From Volvox africanus (taxonomy: Eukaryota; Chlorophyta; Chlorophyceae; Chlamydomonadales; Volvocaceae), in NCBI GenBank assembly GCA_030268105.1, contig BSDZ01000023.1, positions 2,232,001-2,296,000 of the forward strand: a DNA stretch of 64,000 bases, given 5' to 3'. Of this stretch, positions 1-9,864 are shown piece by piece. Each line of letters opens with the position of its first letter. The stretch's first letter is position 1. The notes beneath the pieces were generated by a model, which was given only the letters and a program-made list of their open reading frames with translations, made no database searches and was not told the DNA's origin. The position numbers were made by a program, and so were the translations under genes.

Positions 1-375
1 TTTGTAGGCAGCCACAATTCCAGGACGGGCTTAGTATGCTAGGAGTCCGGGTCCGCTGTCCCTTCCGAGGTACGGAAATTCCTTATCCGCAACAGTATCC
101 TGGGGTATGTACGGGCAGTGTTCATAATTGGATCTTAAACTGACATTCTGCGATTGGGCCTTCGTAGGCGGACACAACAGGGTCACTACACCCATGAAAT
201 CGAAACGGGTAAGATATGATACGGGATCGAGTTTCAAAGGTTACAAGTGTATGTCTTGATGCCTTGACTGACTGAGGGATTACCTTGCAGGGATGTTTCG
301 CTCTAGAGTGGTGAATGACCCTTCCCCTTGGTTTTGGATTTAGGATATTCTGCCACTGACATTTCCGATTGGGCC
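1..375 (+). repeat. Representative short satellite unit (ancient internal dimer)
   Basis: This is the first unit in the window, phased to start at TTTGTAGGC; most other short units are 374 bp. It contains two related halves. ACTGACATTCTGCGATTGGG followed by CCTTCGTAGGCGGACACAAC starts near 139, and ACTGACATTTCCGATTGGG followed by CCTTTGTAGGCAGCCACAAT starts near 355. The halves are about 216 and 158 bp long in 374-bp units. Further weak matches support an old duplication: TTGGAT upstream of both ACTGACATT sites, and GCCTTG..GAGG in both halves. The mean half length is 187 bp, near a nucleosome repeat length. Most units carry TCTAGA in GCTCTAGAGTGG. Units with GCTCTAAGGTGG lose it (for example near 19,430, 32,160, 32,533, 35,527, 35,901, 37,890 and 57,477). 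Confidence 0.93.
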
Positions 376-481
376 TTTGTAGGCAGCCACAATTCCAGGA
401 CGGGCTTAGTATGCTAGGCGTCCGGGTCCGCTGTGCCTTGCGAGGTACGGAAATTCCTTATCCGCAACAGTGACAATCGAA

Positions 482-728
482 TGCCAATAACAGTAATAGT
501 AATAAAAATAAAAATAATAGTAATAAAAAAAATAATTATTATAAAAATTAATATATTTATATAAATAATATTAATGATAACAATAAACATAATAAACATA
601 ATAAACGTAATAATAATAATTAACATAATTAACATAATTAACGTAATATTAATATTTATAATAATCATAATAATTGTAATCATAATAATTATTATTTTAA
701 TTACTATTATTATTTATTAATAATCACG
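482..728 (+). repeat. AT-rich microsatellite-like tract of the module (representative)
   Basis: The tract is almost pure A/T and made of shifting AATAAT, AATAAAC, AATTAAC and ATAATC words, with sparse C or G at roughly regular intervals. It is the only part of the module that varies much in length. The two longest copies (near 25,680-25,925 and 27,700-27,950) contain an additional AT palindromic stretch. Both strands give isoleucine/asparagine-rich open frames here, which are compositional artefacts. Confidence 0.9.
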
Positions 729-729
729 A

Positions 730-752
730 GATTCATAAGAATCATATGAATC
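730..752. repeat. Inverted repeat joining AT-rich and GC-rich parts (representative)
   Basis: GATTCAT (730-736) and ATGAATC (746-752) are perfect 7-bp inverted arms around a 9-bp spacer that includes part of CATATG. It is present in nearly every module at the change from AT-rich to GC-rich sequence. The copies near 6,730 and 11,706 have ATAACAATC instead of ATAAGAATC in the spacer region. Confidence 0.8.
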
Positions 753-774
753 ATAATGATAGGGCTCCGGTGTG

Positions 775-799
775 CCCTCCCCATCTTCCTCCCCCGCCC
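775..799 (-). other. Predicted G-quadruplex motif in each module (representative)
   Basis: The plus strand is C-rich. On the minus strand most modules read GGG-C-GGGGG-A-GGG-AGAT-GGGG-A-GGG, five G-runs with short loops. That satisfies the usual G3+N1-7 rule and should also allow an i-motif on the plus strand. The first module has CTTCCT in place of CTCCCT, which removes one run but leaves four, with one 8-nt loop. A few modules (for example near 1,645, 8,391 and 13,366) have CCCCCCCC instead of CCCCCGCCC. Confidence 0.75.
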
Positions 800-835
800 T
801 TTGTCGGCGATGATGGTGGTGCTTTGGCGGCGTCG

Positions 836-911
836 GTGGTGGCGTCGGTGGCGGACGGAGGGAGGGACGGAAAGAGGTTCCCATTCCCACCATCGCCACC
901 GCTGCCACCAC
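836..911. repeat. Imperfect hairpin in the GC-rich part (representative)
   Basis: GTGGTGGCGTCGGTGGC (836-852) can pair with GCCACCGCTGCCACCAC (895-911), 15 of 17 positions, across a 42-nt loop that holds a purine-rich GGACGGAGGGAGGGACGG stretch. The flanking sequence continues the theme with GGT/GGC triplets before and ACC/GCC triplets after, so the fold-back may extend with mismatches. The layout is shared by all modules. A few carry a single substitution in or near it: a GTTGCC arm change near 26,121, an ACCTCTGCC change near 21,144, and GGTGGC for GGCGGC just upstream near 45,220, 52,412 and 55,015. Confidence 0.75.
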
Positions 912-3900
912 GGCCACATACACCACTACGACTACCGCCGCAAACACCGCCACCAAGGCGACCGCTGTAAGTGTCCTGGGGTATGTACGGGCAGTGTTCA
1001 TAATTGGATCTTAAACTGACATTCTGCGATTGGGCCTTCGTAGGCGGACACAACAGGGTCACTACACCCATGAAATCGAAACGGGTAAGATATGATACGG
1101 GATCGAGTTTCAAAGGTGACATGTGTATGTCTTGATGCCTTGACTGACTGAGGGATTACCTTGCAGGGATGTTTCGCTCTAGAGTGGTGAATGACCCTTC
1201 CCCTTGGTTTTGGATTTAGGATATTCTGCCACTGACATTTCCGATTGGGCCTTTGTAGGCAGCCACAATTCCAGGACGGGCTTAGTATGCTAGGCGTCCG
1301 GGTCCGCTGTGCCTTGCGAGGTACGGAAATTCCTTATCCGCAACAGTGACAATCGAATGCCAATAACAGTAATAGTAATAAAAATAAAAGTAATAGTAAT
1401 AAAAATAATAATTATTATAAACATTAATATATTTATATAAATAATAAACATAATAAACATAATAAACGTAATAATAATAATTAACATAATTAACGTAATA
1501 ATAATATTTATAATTATCATAATAATTGTAATCATAATATTTATTTTTTTAATTACTATTTTTATTTATTTATAATCATGAGATTCATAAGAATCATATG
1601 AATCATAATGATAGGGCTCCGGTGTTCCCTCCCCATCTCCCTCCCCCCCCCTTTGTCGGCGATGATGGTGGTGCTTTGGCGGCGTCGGTGGTGGCGTCGG
1701 TGGCGGACGGAGGGAGGGACGGAGAGAGGTTCCCATTCCCACCATCGCCACCGCTGCCACCACGGCCACATACACCACTACGGCTACCGCCGCAAACACC
1801 GCCACCAAGGCGACCGCTGTAAGTATCCTGGGGTATGTACGGGCAGTGTTCATAATTGGATCTTAAACTGACATTCTGCGATTTGGCCTTCGTAGGCGGA
1901 CACAACAGGGTCACTACACCCATGAAATCGAAACGGGTAAGATATGATACGGGATCGAGTTCAAAGGTGACATGTGTATTTCTTGATGCCTTGACTGACT
2001 GAGGGATTACCTTGCAGGGATGTTTCGCTCTAGAGTGGTGAATGACCCTTCCCCTTGGTTTTGGATTTACGATATACTGCCACTGACATTTCCGATTGGG
2101 CCTTTGTAGGCAGCCACAATTCCAGGACGGGCTTAGTATGCTAGGAGTCCGGGTCCGCTGTCCCTTCCGAGGTACGGAAATTCCTTATCCGCAACAGTAT
2201 CCTGGGGTATGTACGGGCAGTGTTCATAATTGGATCTTAAACTGACATTCTGCGATTGGGCCTTCGTAGGCGGACACAACAGGGTCACTACACCCATGAA
2301 ATCGAAACGGGTAAGATATGATACGGGATCGAGTTTCAAAGGTTACAAGTGTATGTCTTGATGCCTTGACTGACTGAGGGATTACCTTGCAGGGATGTTT
2401 CGCTCTAGAGTGGTGAATGACCCTTCCCCTTGGTTTTGGATTTAGGATATTCTGCCACTGACATTTCCGATTGGGCCTTTGTAGGCAGCCACAATTCCAG
2501 GACGGGCTTAGTATGCTAGGCGTCCGGGTCCGCTGTGCCTTGCGAGGTACGGAAATTCCTTATCCGCAACAGTGACAATCGAATGCCAATAACAGTAATA
2601 GTAATAAAAATAAAAATAATAGTAATAAAAAAAATAATTATTATAAAAATTAATATATTTATATAAATAATATTAATGATAACAATAAACATAATAAACA
2701 TAATAAACGTAATAATAATAATTAACATAATTAACATAATTAACGTAATATTAATATTTATAATAATCATAATAATTGTAATCATAATAATTATTATTTT
2801 AATTACTATTATTATTTATTAATAATCACGAGATTCATAAGAATCATATGAATCATAATGATAGGGCTCCGGTGTGCCCTCCCCATCTCCCTCCCCCGCC
2901 CTTTGTCGGCGATGATGGTGGTGCTTTGGCGGCGTCGGTGGTGGCGTCGGTGGCGGACGGAGGGAGGGACGGAAAGAGGTTCCCATTCCCATCATCGCCA
3001 CCGCTGCCACCACGGCCACATACACCACTACGGCTACCGCCGCAAACACCGCCACCAAGGCGACCGCTGTAAGTGTCCTGGGGTATGTACGGGCAGTGTT
3101 CATAATTGGATCTTAAACTGACATTCTGCGATTTGGCCTTCGTAGGCGGACACAACAGGGTCACTACACCCATGAAATCGAAACGGGTAAGATATGATAC
3201 GGGATCGAGTTTCAAAGGTTACAAGTGTATGTCTTGATGCCTTGACTGACTGAGGGATTACCTTGCAGGGATGTTTCGCTCTAGAGTGGTGAATGACCCT
3301 TCCCCTTGGTTTTGGATTTAGGATATTCTGCCACTGAAATTTCCGATTGGGCCTTTGTAGGCAGCCACAATTCCAGGACGGGCTTAGTATGCTAGGCGTC
3401 CGGGTCCGCTGTGCCTTGCGAGGTACGGAAATTCCTTATCCGCAACAGTGACAATCGAATGCCAATAACAGTAATAGTAATAAAAATAAAAATAATAGTA
3501 ATAAAAAAAATAATTATTATAAAAATTAATATATTTATATAAATAATATTAATGATAACAATAAACATAATAAACATAATAAACGTAATAATAATAATTA
3601 ACATAATTAACATAATTAACGTAATATTAATATTTATAATAATCGTAATAATTGTAATCATAATAATTATTATTTTAGTTACTATTATTATTTATTAATA
3701 ATCACGAGATTCATAAGAATCATATGAATCATAATGATAGGGCTCCGGTGTGCCCTCCCCATCTCCCTCCCCCGCCCTTTGTCGGCGATGATGGTGGTGC
3801 TTTGGCGGCGTCGGTGGTGGCGTCGGTGGCGGACGGAGGGAGGGACGGAAAGAGGTTCCCATTCCCACCATCGCCACCGCTGCCACCACGGCCACATACA

Positions 3901-4888
3901 CCACTACGACTACCGCCGCAAACACCGCCACCAAGGCGACCGCTGTAAGTGTCCTGGGGTATGTACGGGCAGTGTTCATAATTGGATCTTAAACTGACAT
4001 TCTGCGATTGGGCCTTCGTAGGCGGACACAACAGGGTCACTACACCCATGAAATCGAAACGGGTAAGATATGATACGGGATCGAGTTTCAAAGGTTACAA
4101 GTGTATGTCTTGATGCCTTGACTGACTGAGGGATTACCTTGCAGGGATGTTTCGCTCTAGAGTGGTGAATGACCCTTCCCCTTGGTTTTGGATTTAGGAT
4201 ATTCTGCCACTGACATTTCCGATTGGGCCTTTGTAGGCAGCCACAATTCCAGGACGGGCTTAGTATGCTAGGCGTCCGGGTCCGCTGTGCCTTGCGAGGT
4301 ACGGAAATTCCTTATCCGCAACAGTGACAATCGAATGCCAATAACAGTAATAGTAATAAAAATAAAAATAATAGTAATAAAAATAATAATTATTATAAAA
4401 ATTAATATATATTTATATAAATAATATTAATGATAACAATAAACATAATAAACATAATAAACGTAATAATAATAATTAACATAATTAACATAATTAACGT
4501 AATATTAATATTTATAATAATCATAATAATTGTAATCATAATAATTATTATTTTAGTTACTATTATTATTTATTAATAATCACGAGATTCATAAGAATCA
4601 TATGAATCATAATGATAGGGCTCCGGTGTGCCCTCCCCATCTCCCTCCCCCGCCCTTTGTCGGCGATGATGGTGGTGCTTTGGCGGCGTCGGTGGTGGCG
4701 TCGGTGGCGGACGGAGGGAGGGACGGAAAGAGGTTCCCATTCCCACCATCGCCACCGCTGCCACCACGGCCACATACACCACTACGACTACCGCCGCAAA
4801 CACCGCCACCAAGGCGACCGCTGTAAGTGTCCTGGGGTATGTACGGGCAGTGTTCATAATTGGATCTTAAACTGACATTCTGCGATTG

Positions 4889-7800
4889 GGCCTTCGTAGG
4901 CGGACACAACAGGGTCACTACACCCATGAAATCGAAACGGGTAAGATATGATACGGGATCGAGTTTCAAAGGTTACAAGTGTATGTCTTGATGCCTTGAC
5001 TGACTGAGGGATTACCTTGCAGGGATGTTTCGCTCTAGAGTGGTGAATGACCCTTCCCCTTGGTTTTGGATTTAGGATATTCTGCCACTGACATTTCCGA
5101 TTGGGCCTTTGTAGGCAGCCACAATTCCAGGACGGGCTTAGTATGCTAGGCGTCCGGGTCCGCTGTGCCTTGCGAGGTACGGAAATTCCTTATCCGCAAC
5201 AGTGACAATCGAATGCCAATAACAGTAATAGTAATAAAAATAAAAATAATAGTAATAAAAAAAATAATTATTATAAAAATTAATATATATTTATATAAAT
5301 AATATTAATGATAACAATAAACATAATAAACATAATAAACGTAATAATAATAATTAACATAATTAACATAATTAACGTAATATTAATATTTATAATAATC
5401 ATAATAATTGTAATCATAATAATTATTATTTTAGTTACTATTATTATTTATTAATAATCACGAGATTCATAAGAATCATATGAATCATAATAATAGGGCT
5501 CCGGTGTGCCCTCCCCATCTCCCTCCCCCGCCCTTTGTCGGCGATGATGGTGGTGCTTTGGCGGCGTCGGTGGTGGCGTCGGTGGCGGACGGAGGGAGGG
5601 ACGGAAAGAGGTTCCCATTCCCACCATCGCCACCGCTGCCACCACGGCCACATACACCACTACGACTACCGCCGCAAACACCGCCACCAAGGCGACCGCT
5701 GTAAGTGTCCTGGGGTATGTACGGGCAGTGTTCATAATTGGATCTTAAACTGACATTCTGCGATTGGGCCTTCGTAGGCGGACACAACAGGGTCACTACA
5801 CCCATGAAATCGAAACGGGTAAGATATGATACGGGATCGAGTTTCAAAGGTTACAAGTGTATGTCTTGATGCCTTGACTGACTGAGGGATTACCTTGCAG
5901 GGATGTTTCGCTCTAGAGTGGTGAATGACCCTTCCCCTTGGTTTTGGATTTACGATATTCTGCCACTGACATTTCCGATTGGGCCTTTGTAGGCAGCCAC
6001 AATTCCAGGACGGGCTTAGTATGCTAGGCGTCCGGGTCCGCTGTGCCTTGCGAGGTACGGAAATTCCTTATCCGCAACAGTATCCTGGGGTATGTACGGG
6101 CAGTGTTCATAATTGGATCTTAAACTGACATTCTGCGATTGGGCCTTCGTAGGCGGACACAACAGGGTCACTACACCCATGAAATCGAAACGGGTAAGAT
6201 ATGATACGGGATCGAGGTTCAAAGGTGACATGTGTATGTCTTGATGCCTTGACTGACTGAGGGATTACCTTGCAGGGATGTTTCGCTCTAGAGTGGTGAA
6301 TGACCCTTCCCCTTGGTTTTGGATTTAGGATATTCTGCCACAGACATTTCCGATTGGGCCTTTGTAGGCAGCCACAATTCCAGGACGGGCTTAGTATGCT
6401 AGGCGTCCGGGTCCGCTGTGCCTTGCGAGGTACGGAAATTCCTTATCCGCAACAGTGACAATCGAATGCCAATAACAGTAATAGTAATAAAAATAAAAAT
6501 AATAGTACTAAAAATAATAATTATTATAAAAATTAATATATATTTATATAAATAATATTAATGATAACAATAAACATAATAAACATAATAAACGTAATAA
6601 TTATAATTAACATAATTAACATAATTAACGTAATCAACGTAATATTAATATTTATAATAATCATAATAATTGTAATCATAATAATTATTATTTTCATTAC
6701 TATTATTATTTATTAATAATCATGAGATTCATAACAATCATATGAATCATAATGATAGGGCTCCGGTGTTCCCTCCCCATCTCCCTCCCCCGCCCTTTGT
6801 CGGCGATGATGGTGGTGCTTTGGCGGCGTCGGTGGTGGCGTCGGTGGCGGACGGAGGGAGGGACGGAAAGAGGTTCCCATTCCCACCATCGCCACCGCTG
6901 CCACCACGGCCACATACACCACTACGGCTACCGCCGCAAACACCGCCACCAAGGCGACCGCTGTAAGTGTCCTGGGGTATGTACGGGCAGTGTTCATAAT
7001 TGGATCTCAAACTGACATTCTGCGATTGGGCCTTCGTAGGCGGACACAACAGGGTCACTACACCCATGAAATCGAAACGGGTAAGATATGATACGGGATC
7101 GAGTTTCAAAGGTGACATGTGTATGTCTTGATGCCTTGACTGACTGAGGGATTACCTTGCAGGGATGTTTCGCTCTAGAGTGGTGAATGACCCTTCCCCT
7201 TGGTTTTGGATTTAGGATATTCTGCCACTGACATTTCCGATTGGGCCTTTGTAGGCAGCCACAATTCCAGGACGGGCTTAGTATGCTAGGCGTCCGGGTC
7301 CGCTGTGCCTTGCGAGGTACGGAAATTCCTTATCCGCAACAGTATCCTGGGGTATGTACGGGCAGTGTTCATAAATTGATCTTTAACTGACATTCTGCGA
7401 TTGGGCCTTCGTAGGCGGACACAACAGGGTCACTACACCCATGAAATCGAAACGGGTAAGATATGATACGGGATCGAGTTTCAAAGGTGACATGTGTATG
7501 TCTTGATGCCTTGACTGACTGAGGGATTACCTTGCAGGGATGTTTCGCTCTAGAGTGGTGAATGACCCTTCCCCTTGGTTTTGGATTTAGGATATTCTGC
7601 CACTGACATTTCCGATTGGGCCTTTGTAGGCAGCCACAATTCCAGGACGGGCTTAGTATGCTAGGCGTCCGGGTCCGCTGTGCCTTGCGAGGTACGGAAA
7701 TTCCTTATCCGCAACAGTATCCTGGGGTATGTACGGGCAGTGTTCATAAATTGATCTTTAACTGACATTCTGCGATTGGGCCTTCGTAGGCGGACACAAC

Positions 7801-9864
7801 AGGGTCACTACACCCATGAAATCGAAACGGGTAAGATATGATACGGGATCGAGTTTCAAAGGTGACATGTGTATGTCTTGATGCCTTGACTGACTGAGGG
7901 ATTACCTTGCAGGGATGTTTCGCTCTAGAGTGGTGAATGACCCTTCCCCTTGGTTTTGGATTTAGGATATTCTGCCACTGACATTTCCGATTGGGCCTTT
8001 GTAGGCAGCCACAATTCCAGGACGGGCTTAGTATGCTAGGCGTCCGGGTCCGCTGTGCCTTGCGAGGTACGGAAATTCCTTATCCGCAACAGTGACAATC
8101 GAATGCCAATAACAGTAATAGTAATAAAAATAAAAGTAATAGTAATAAAAATAATAATTATTATAAACATTAATATATTTATATAAATAATAAACATAAT
8201 AAACATAATAAACGTAATAATAATAATTAACATAATTAACGTAATAATAATATTTATAATTATCATAATAATTGTAATCATAATATTTATTTTTTTAATT
8301 ACTATTTTTATTTATTTATAATCATGAGATTCATAAGAATCATATGAATCATAATGATAGGGCTCCGGTGTTCCCTCCCCATCTCCCTCCCCCCCCCTTT
8401 GTCGGCGATGATGGTGGTGCTTTGGCGGCGTCGGTGGTGGCGTCGGTGGCGGACGGAGGGAGGGACGGAGAGAGGTTCCCATTCCCACCATCGCCACCGC
8501 TGCCACCACGGCCACATACACCACTACGGCTACCGCCGCAAACACCGCCACCAAGGCGACCGCTGTAAGTATCCTGGGGTATGTACGGGCAGTGTTCATA
8601 ATTGGATCTTAAACTGACATTCTGCGATTTGGCCTTCGTAGGCGGACACAACAGGGTCACTACACCCATGAAATCGAAACGGGTAAGATATGATACGGGA
8701 TCGAGTTCAAAGGTGACATGTGTATTTCTTGATGCCTTGACTGACTGAGGGATTACCTTGCAGGGATGTTTCGCTCTAGAGTGGTGAATGACCCTTCCCC
8801 TTGGTTTTGGATTTACGATATACTGCCACTGACATTTCCGATTGGGCCTTTGTAGGCAGCCACAATTCCAGGACGGGCTTAGTATGCTAGGAGTCCGGGT
8901 CCGCTGTCCCTTCCGAGGTACGGAAATTCCTTATCCGCAACAGTATCCTGGGGTATGTACGGGCAGTGTTCATAATTGGATCTTAAACTGACATTCTGCG
9001 ATTTGGCCTTCGTAGGCGGACACAACAGGGTCACTACACCCATGAAATCGAAACGGGTAAGATATGATACGGGATCGAGTTCAAAGGTGACATGTGTATG
9101 TCTTGATGCCTTGACTGACTGAGGGATTACCTTGCAGGGATGTTTCACTCTAGAGTGGTGAATGACCCTTCCCCTTGGTTTTGGATTTACGATATACTGC
9201 CACTGAAATTTTCGATTGGGCCTTTGTAGGCAGCCACAATTCCAGGACGGGCTTAGTATGCTAGGCGTCCGGGTCCGCTGTGCCTTGCGAGGTACGGAAA
9301 TTCCTTATCCGCAACAGTGACAATCGAATGCCAATAACAGTAATAGTAATAAAAATAAAAATAATAGTAATAAAAATAATAATTATTATAAACATTAATA
9401 TATTTATATAAATAATAAACATAATAAACATAATAAACGTAATAATAATATTTAACATAATTAACATAATTAACGTAATATGAATATTTATAATTATCAT
9501 AATAATTTTAATCATAATAATTATTATTTTAATTACTATTTTTATTTATTTATAATCATGAGATTCATAAGAATCATATGAATCATAGTGATAGGGCTCC
9601 GGTGTTCCCTCCCCATCTCCCTCCCCCGCCCTTTGTCGGCGATGATGGTGGTGCTTTGGCGGCGTCGGTGGTGGCGTCGGTGGCGGACGGAGGGAGGGAC
9701 GGAGAGAGGTTCCCATTCCCACCATCGCCACCGCTGCCACCACGGCCACATACACCACTACGGCTACCGCCGCAAACACCGCCACCAAGGCGACCGCTGT
9801 AAGTATCCTGGGGTATGTACGGGCAGTGTTCATAATTGGATCTTAAACTGACATTCTGCGATTT
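4889..9864 (+). repeat. 4,976-bp higher-order repeat, copy 1
   Basis: This block of four long and four short units (spacings 1,262, 1,602, 1,234 and 878 between modules) recurs immediately downstream at a constant +4,976 offset. The left limit is set by GCGATTGGGCC at about 4,888 against GCGATTTGGCC at about 9,864. It includes two successive short units with the rare ATAAATTGATCTTTAACTG variant (near 7,370 and 7,745). Differences seen against copy 2 are single bases, for example AATAAT against AATGAT near 5,490/10,466. Confidence 0.88.

Larger units (their letters stand above)
472..972 (+). repeat. Representative inserted module of the long unit
   Basis: The module starts GACAATCGAATGCCAATAAC and ends GCGACCGCTGTAAGT. 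The flanks read CAACAGT at the left and TGTAAGT at the right, so AGT is repeated at the two edges. This fits either a 3-bp target duplication or a deletion microhomology. I see no clear terminal inverted repeats, poly-A tail or transposase. Length varies from 477 bp (1,348-1,824 and 57,645-58,121) to 526 bp (25,666-26,191 and 27,688-28,213), almost entirely through the AT tract. All 43 copies sit at the same site, which implies one founding event followed by amplification with the array. Confidence 0.9.
376..1251 (+). repeat. Representative long satellite unit (short unit plus inserted module)
   Basis: This 876-bp unit matches the short unit on both sides of the module at 472-972. The left part ends CCGCAACAGT and the right part resumes with (A/G)TCCTGGGGTATGTACGGG. 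Long units follow each other directly (for example 3,724 to 5,706) or alternate with short units, so the two forms share one array and one orientation. Confidence 0.93.
1..4888 (+). repeat. Array block 1: mainly long units with a 2,102-bp repeat
   Basis: The order is short, long, long, short, long, long, long. Positions 1 to about 1,030 recur at 2,103 to about 3,130 with only a few changes, for example CATCTTCCT against CATCTCCCT near 785/2,887. The 2,102-bp period equals one short plus two long units. This block carries the left-end variant set: GGAAAGAGG, ACGACTACC (three of five long units), GTAAGTGTCCTGG, GCGATTGGGCC and TTTCAAAGGTTACAAGTG. From 3,724 to 5,706 long units follow each other at exactly 878-bp spacing. 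Confidence 0.85.

Noticed and set aside
285..325. CENP-B box-like match (TTTCGCTCTAGAGTGGT) in each short unit
   Set aside because: It matches 7 of 9 core positions (GTGG instead of CGGG). About one such match is expected by chance in a 374-bp unit on two strands.
414..683. Ile/Asn-rich open frames across the AT tract
   Set aside because: Low-complexity AT microsatellite that changes length between copies; pure composition.
746..970. Plus-strand 74-residue and 87-residue open frames, and minus-strand 69, 94-95, 102 and 106-123-residue frames, recurring in all or most modules
   Set aside because: They overlap in several frames on both strands in a triplet-like, stop-poor GC-rich sequence and are conserved only because the DNA is. 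Variants between copies change amino acids freely (for example E/K, F/C, S/N). There is no sign of selection for one frame.
472..972. Module as an autonomous or classical transposon
   Set aside because: There is no transposase, no clear terminal inverted repeats and no poly-A tail. All copies are at one site in the unit, explained by array amplification.
717..1001. Hydrophobic stretch on the minus strand (VAVFAAVAVVVYVAVVAAVA) as a membrane protein
   Set aside because: It comes from GGC/GTA/GTG-type triplets of the hairpin region. The same DNA gives His/Arg-rich and Pro-rich frames. There is no start context or gene structure.
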